Positions 7,613 to 10,699 of a stretch of DNA of 10,699 nt are shown one piece after another. The stretch's first letter is position 1; the number at the start of each line of letters is the position of its first letter. The stretch spans positions 1-10,699 of the forward strand of contig CABQGZ010000067.1 in NCBI GenBank assembly GCA_902463835.1, in the 5' to 3' direction. The translations under genes were made by a program, and so were the position numbers. The stretch comes from an uncultured Lachnospiraceae bacterium (GTDB taxonomy: Bacteria; Bacillota; Clostridia; Lachnospirales; Lachnospiraceae). Under the pieces are notes generated by a model. It searched no databases. It worked only from the letters and a program-made list of their open reading frames with translations, and was not told where the DNA came from.

Positions 7613-7677
7613 ATTGTATCATGTGTTTTCGCGGAAACCTTTCGTTATCTTGCTGTTATTTTTAGTTTTCTTGCTGT
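7613..7677 (-). promoter_or_regulatory. Promoter of the SurA-like gene with twin ACAGCAA boxes
   Basis: On the minus strand ACAGCAA occurs at 7677-7671 and 7656-7650, exactly 21 bases apart. A GCGAAAAC segment (7632-7625) lies in the next 21-base phase, and TACAAT (7618-7613) is a good -10. No good -35 exists (AAGGTT). Box-to-box and box-to-(-10) distances match those at 45-110 almost exactly (32 versus 33 bases). The leader to the ATG at 7585 is about 20 bases. No terminator hairpin is seen between the upstream regulator stop (7722) and here, so read-through is also possible. Confidence 0.55.
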
Positions 7678-7721
7678 CTATTGTGCTATTTTATCTCGTC
7701 ACTGCCACTTTCCCGGTCTCT

Positions 7722-8675
7722 TTACTCTCCCTTTGCCAGATGGGAAAAATATTTTGCAGGCGAGATGTTCATGGTCGTTTTAAACGCTTTGGAAAAATGC
7801 TGCAGGCTTCCAAAGCCCACTTCCAGCGCAAGCTCCGTCAGCGTATACGTCCGCTTCCCCTCCGTCATAAGCTCGATGGCTTTATTGATGCGAAAATAGA
7901 GAATATAGGTAGAGATACTCATTCCCCAATGGTTCTTGAACAATTCTCCCAGGCGCCGCGCAGAGATTCCACAGTAATTCGCCATCTCTTCCACGGTGAT
8001 CTTTTCCTTATAATGCACCTTGATATATTCAAAGGCACTGAGCAGATGCCGGTTCTTCAGCACTTTATCACTTCTCGTCTCCGCCATATCTCTTGACAGC
8101 AGCAGCACAATCTGGGCAAAATACAGATCCATCAGCTTGTGATGGTTCTTCTTCTTATTCCTCGCTTCTTCGCAAACGTAATAGACGCCGTGGTACAGTT
8201 GTTCCGAACACACGCCTGTAATATAGGTCTTCCGTTCCAGGGCCACGTCCAGCAGGAAAAACAACTCCTTGTCCCGCAATGTGTCGCTAAATAATTCTGT
8301 AAAAACATCCGGGTAAAAGTGTATCTGCAAAATAAGACAGTCCTCATCACCGAGCACATCAAAGCCATGGGCATGCTTCTGGAATACCACTACATAGTTC
8401 CCCTTCTCCAGCTCCACCGTGGACTGACATATGGTCAACTCGCTCTTTCCCTTCAGACAGACGATTACCTCCACCGTGGGATGCATATGAGGCTCAAAGT
8501 GGTATCCTGCTGAAAGCCTCTGAAACACTGCATTATCAATTACACCTTTATCTCTGTCCGCCAATAAAATGTCCTTGTAATAGTGCACCGTATCCTTTAC
8601 CACGATCCCGCTTCCCCCTCTTTCTATTCTAACGTTACCATAGCACAACTCCTGTGAACTGACAATCATTTTCAT
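7722..8675 (-). CDS. Cupin-domain AraC family transcriptional regulator
   Basis: The protein is 317 residues from the ATG at 8675, or 332 if the ATG at 8720 is used. Its N-terminal half is a cupin sensor with HFEPHMHPTVEV (His at 59, 63 and 65, the classic metal/ligand-binding cluster) and a later KHAHGF. The C-terminal 100 residues carry two helix-turn-helix motifs: ITVEEMANYCGISARRLGELF (about 226-246) and LTELALEVGFGSLQHFSKAFK (about 279-299), ending SPAKYF. This is the AraC/XylS domain. The start is uncertain: no ribosome site is visible before either ATG, and a TATAAT hexamer (8724-8719) overlaps the 8720 ATG, which argues against the longer form. It may control the adjacent SurA-like and surface-protein genes. 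The two AraC proteins in the window differ in their sensor domains and are not close copies. Confidence 0.9.
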   Translation of the reverse strand: MKMIVSSQELCYGNVRIERGGSGIVVKDTVHYYKDILLADRDKGVIDNAVFQRLSAGYHFEPHMHPTVEVIVCLKGKSELTICQSTVELEKGNYVVVFQKHAHGFDVLGDEDCLILQIHFYPDVFTELFSDTLRDKELFFLLDVALERKTYITGVCSEQLYHGVYYVCEEARNKKKNHHKLMDLYFAQIVLLLSRDMAETRSDKVLKNRHLLSAFEYIKVHYKEKITVEEMANYCGISARRLGELFKNHWGMSISTYILYFRINKAIELMTEGKRTYTLTELALEVGFGSLQHFSKAFKTTMNISPAKYFSHLAKGE

Positions 8676-8718
8676 GATTCGGCGTGTAATATTAGTGAAA
8701 TAAAGCAATTTTTCTAAC

Positions 8719-8724
8719 ATTATA
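8719..8724 (-). promoter_or_regulatory. Candidate -10 hexamer of the cupin/AraC gene
   Basis: The minus strand reads TATAAT here, a perfect -10, but the sequence 17 bases upstream (AAATTC) is a poor -35. If used, transcription starts near 8712. A 13-base segment just downstream (8704-8716) is identical, on the opposite strand, to 96-108 in the other AraC gene's control region. Confidence 0.4.
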
Positions 8725-8785
8725 GTGTGTCTTTTGAAAAAGAATTTCCACTTATTTTCAAGGTTTTAGATAAATTTCCATACAT

Positions 8786-8822
8786 AAAAAGGGGCTGAAG
8801 AACCATTCCGTTCGACAGCCCC
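8786..8822 (-). terminator. Terminator at the end of the murI-galU operon
   Basis: Bases 8791-8797 pair with 8816-8822 (GGGGCTG/CAGCCCC), and an inner GAAC/GTTC stem (8800-8803 with 8810-8813) extends it. On the minus strand five T's follow (8790-8786). It probably served the rubrerythrin gene whose remnant ends at 8846 and now ends the galU transcript. Confidence 0.85.
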
Positions 8823-8845
8823 ACCAACACCATATGTATTGTCTC

Positions 8846-8947
8846 TTAGTAGTTTTCCGCTTTCATCTGGATATATGCCTGTGGATGTGCACACACCGGG
8901 CATACCTCGGGCGCTTTCTTTCCCACTACGATATGACCGCAGTTTCT
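8846..8947 (-). pseudogene. 3' remnant of a rubrerythrin gene (rubredoxin-like domain)
   Basis: Reading the minus strand from 8947 gives RNCGHIVVGKKAPEVCPVC followed by AHPQAYIQMKAENY and TAA at 8848-8846. This is the C-terminal rubredoxin-like zinc/iron knuckle of rubrerythrin, whose usual form is W-x-C-R-N-C-G...C-P-V-C-x-H-P-x-A-Y. Only one cysteine of the first C-x-x-C pair remains; the other has been replaced at the junction with the galU 3' end, and the whole di-iron domain is missing. An ATG at 8980 is in frame, overlapping galU, but gives only 44 residues and no complete metal site. It is best read as a decayed or recombined gene. Identification of the fragment is strong; how it arose is inference. 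Confidence 0.8.
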
Positions 8948-9836
8948 ACTCGAATTCCAGCATCCCGTCCATATTGTCATGCAGCGCGTCCAGATACTCC
9001 TTCATCTCGTCCCGAAGCTCGGGATTGCGCAGTGCGAACTCGATATTGGCCTGGATGAATCCGGCCTTTGTTCCCACGTCGTAGCGATGTCCCTTGAAAT
9101 CGTAGGCGTACATAGCCTGCTCCTTCGCCAGGCGCTTCAGCGCGTCTGTCAACTGGATCTCACCGCCCTTACCTGCGTCCTGGGTCTCCAGGAAATCAAA
9201 GATCTCCGGGGTTATAATATATCTGCCCAGCACAGCCACATCCGAGGGTGCCTCGTCAACAGCCGGCTTCTCCACCATATCACGCACCTTATACACGCGG
9301 TCGTCCACCTGTTTTCCGGCGATGATACCGTATTTATTCACCACTTCATGGGCAACTGTCTGAACGCCGAGAATCGAGGTGCGGTACTCATTGAACACAT
9401 CCAGCATCTGTCCCAGACATGGCTTCTTAGAGATGACTACATCGTCTCCCAACAGCACCGCGAAGGGCTCTTTTCCGATAAAATGACGGGCAGCCAGAAT
9501 GGCATGACCCAGTCCTCTCGGTTCCTTCTGACGTATGTAATGGATATTGGCCATCTCAGAGATATCCTTTACCATGGCAAGCATCTCTTCCTTGCCGCTT
9601 CGCTCCAGCTCCAGCTCCAGCTCGATGGAACGGTCAAAATGATCCTCAATGGAACGCTTGTTGCGACCGGTCACGATGATGATGTCCTGTATCCCGGCTT
9701 CTACCGCCTCCTCAATGATGTACTGAATGGTAGGCTTGTCCACAATGGGGAGCATCTCCTTGGGTTGTGCCTTGGTGGCCGGTAGGAATCTGGTTCCCAA
9801 GCCGGCGGCCGGTATGATTGCTTTTCTTACTCTCAT
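8946..9836 (-). CDS. galU: UTP-glucose-1-phosphate uridylyltransferase
   Basis: This 296-residue enzyme makes UDP-glucose from UTP and glucose-1-phosphate, supplying cell-envelope glycan and glycolipid synthesis in the cytoplasm. The nucleotide-binding signature AAGLGTRFLPATKAQPKEML lies at residues 10-29. RQKEPRGLGHAI (102-113) and LGDD (129-132) give the sugar-nucleotide and metal site, VEKP (188-191) and GEIQLTDAL (225-233) follow, and YDVGTKAGFIQANIEFAL (252-269) is the typical C-terminal region. Length is normal for the family. The ATG overlaps the stop of the upstream DUF1934 gene by four bases (ATGA), and AGGAGG precedes it, so the two are translationally linked. The last dozen residues (DNMDGMLEFE) run directly into the rubrerythrin scar, so the exact C-terminus may have been altered by that event. 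Confidence 0.95.
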   Translation of the reverse strand: MRVRKAIIPAAGLGTRFLPATKAQPKEMLPIVDKPTIQYIIEEAVEAGIQDIIIVTGRNKRSIEDHFDRSIELELELERSGKEEMLAMVKDISEMANIHYIRQKEPRGLGHAILAARHFIGKEPFAVLLGDDVVISKKPCLGQMLDVFNEYRTSILGVQTVAHEVVNKYGIIAGKQVDDRVYKVRDMVEKPAVDEAPSDVAVLGRYIITPEIFDFLETQDAGKGGEIQLTDALKRLAKEQAMYAYDFKGHRYDVGTKAGFIQANIEFALRNPELRDEMKEYLDALHDNMDGMLEFE

Positions 9837-10288
9837 AAAAAACCTCCTGTTAAATCTTTCGCTTCCTTGGACTTGATATTCATGGTAATATTGCAGTTAG
9901 CCAGAAACTGATAGTTGACCTCCAGATCGTAATTGACTGTCACGTCAATATTCTCATCTGTCTCCGCAATCTTCACCCGCTTGGCGTCAATGCCAATCAG
10001 CAGACTTCCAAAGGGTGTGTAATAGTAAGTCACATTCTTCTTGTTCTTTTCAAAGACCATATGGACGTTGGCAACGCCTTTTTTCGTGATATCCAGAGAA
10101 TTCTCGGCAATCTTGATAATATTTCTGGTGGTGCCGGAAAAACCCTCCATAACCTCGTCATACAGCACATAGTGCTTATCGTTCCTCTTATAGTAATCCC
10201 CGGGGGTAATGACCTCCACGGCATCCCCGGCGTCTTCCTGATTGGAAAACTGCAGACCACTGATGGTCAGCAAAACATCCTTCGTCAT
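9833..10288 (-). CDS. DUF1934 family calycin-like beta-barrel protein
   Basis: The 151-residue protein is alternating beta-strand throughout, starting MTKDVLLTISGLQ and including GDYYKRNDKHYVLYDEVMEGFSGT, IIKIAENSLDITKKG, and a YYTPFGSLLIGIDAKRVKI segment followed by VNYDLEVNYQFL. These are the features of DUF1934 (YwiB-like), a lipocalin/calycin-type barrel widespread in Firmicutes with no established biochemical role. It has no signal peptide and is presumably cytoplasmic. It starts four bases after the murI stop, with GAGGAG overlapping that stop, and its own stop overlaps the galU start. Confidence 0.8.
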   Translation of the reverse strand: MTKDVLLTISGLQFSNQEDAGDAVEVITPGDYYKRNDKHYVLYDEVMEGFSGTTRNIIKIAENSLDITKKGVANVHMVFEKNKKNVTYYYTPFGSLLIGIDAKRVKIAETDENIDVTVNYDLEVNYQFLANCNITMNIKSKEAKDLTGGFL

Positions 10289-10292
10289 AATC

Positions 10293-10699
10293 CTACTCCT
10301 CTATATGTATCAGTCGTGCTTCCTCAATCTCGCAGGGCAGAATCGAATTGGCAAAATCCTTGAATTTCTCCGCGGCGTCGCTGACGTAAAACTGATATTG
10401 CAGCCCTGCTGCTTCCCCGGCGCCGTCATTCACAAGCTTCTGCTCCTCCAGAAGCTCCTTCAAGCCTCTGGCCGTCTCATATGCAGGGTTCACCAACGTC
10501 ACTTCTTCTCCCATGATCCCCTGCAGCGTGGATCGAAGCAACGGATAATGTGTACACCCCATGATCAGGGTATCGATTCCCGACTGCAGAAAAGAAGCCA
10601 TATATCGCTTTGCGATCTCCACTGTGATAGGATCCTTACGCCAGCCCTCCTCCACCAGAGGAACGAACAGCGGACATGCCTTGCCGATCACCTCCGCCT
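10293..10699 (-). CDS. murI: Glutamate racemase, C-terminal part (cut by window edge)
   Basis: The visible ~135 residues read through the right edge with no true start; the preceding codons (A-E-V-I-G-K) stay open to base 10699. MGCTHYPLL is the second catalytic-cysteine motif of glutamate racemase, and VIGKACPLFVPLVEEGW and VNPAYETARGL are also family landmarks. The enzyme interconverts L- and D-glutamate for peptidoglycan synthesis in the cytoplasm. The C-terminal extension after about QLVN...Y (YQFYVSDAAEKFKDFANSIL) is normal for Firmicute racemases. It is the first visible gene of the operon with DUF1934 and galU. Confidence 0.92.
   Translation of the reverse strand, partial: AEVIGKACPLFVPLVEEGWRKDPITVEIAKRYMASFLQSGIDTLIMGCTHYPLLRSTLQGIMGEEVTLVNPAYETARGLKELLEEQKLVNDGAGEAAGLQYQFYVSDAAEKFKDFANSILPCEIEEARLIHIEE

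Noticed and set aside
6446..7783. A 445-codon open frame on the plus strand
   Set aside because: It is antisense to the SurA-like gene and its terminator, lacks a ribosome site, and its composition (His, Leu, Gln rich) is what antisense of a charged helical protein gives.
9600..9635. Short GAGCTG tandem repeat in galU
   Set aside because: It encodes IELELELER in a loop that varies in GalU proteins; three hexamer copies are too few to call a functional or phase-variable repeat.
8979..9785. A 268-codon open frame on the plus strand
   Set aside because: It is fully antisense to galU, whose motifs are intact along the whole length.
1..10699. CRISPR arrays, tRNA/rRNA genes, insertion sequences
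   Set aside because: No array of spaced identical repeats, no cloverleaf or rRNA-like sequence and no transposase or terminal inverted repeats were seen on either strand.

Overview
The window looks like chromosome of an anaerobic Gram-positive Firmicute, most likely a gut Lachnospiraceae or related Clostridia. Grounds: strong AGGAGG ribosome sites before most genes, balanced base composition, a sortase-type wall anchor (APKTGD) with FIVAR repeats, a UroD-like protein of the corrinoid methyltransferase type, and a rubrerythrin remnant. The genus is not determined.

Layout. The right end (9.0-10.7 kb, minus strand) is a compact housekeeping operon: glutamate racemase (murI, cut by the window edge), a DUF1934 beta-barrel protein, and UTP-glucose-1-phosphate uridylyltransferase (galU). 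Just past the galU stop lies the last ~33 codons of a rubrerythrin gene, broken at its first metal-binding knuckle, followed by a terminator. This looks like a recombination scar between the core operon and an accessory block. The accessory block (1-8.7 kb) holds, from right to left on the minus strand: a cupin/AraC regulator, a membrane-anchored SurA-like protein, a ~1290-residue wall-anchored beta-helix protein, and a UroD-family methyltransferase-like protein. On the plus strand, convergent to the last, is a second AraC regulator. A ribosome site at bases 1-10 shows that another minus-strand gene starts just off the left edge, divergent from this regulator.

The most interesting signal is in the intergenic DNA. 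Four minus-strand promoter regions (off-window gene, UroD-like, surface protein, SurA-like) share one architecture: an A-rich GC(A/G)AAAA box about 32-34 bp upstream of a -10 hexamer and a second related box about 19-22 bp closer to it. Two of the four carry a third, exact ACAGCAA copy 21 bp further out. The UroD-like and surface-protein promoters match at 39 of 50 positions without gaps. Direct repeats spaced about two helical turns, with poor -35 hexamers, are what an AraC-type activator would use. The block may therefore be a co-regulated set in which a regulator responds to a small ligand and switches on a surface glycan-binding or glycan-degrading protein, an extracytoplasmic folding factor, and a possible demethylation enzyme. 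The link between these functions is inference.
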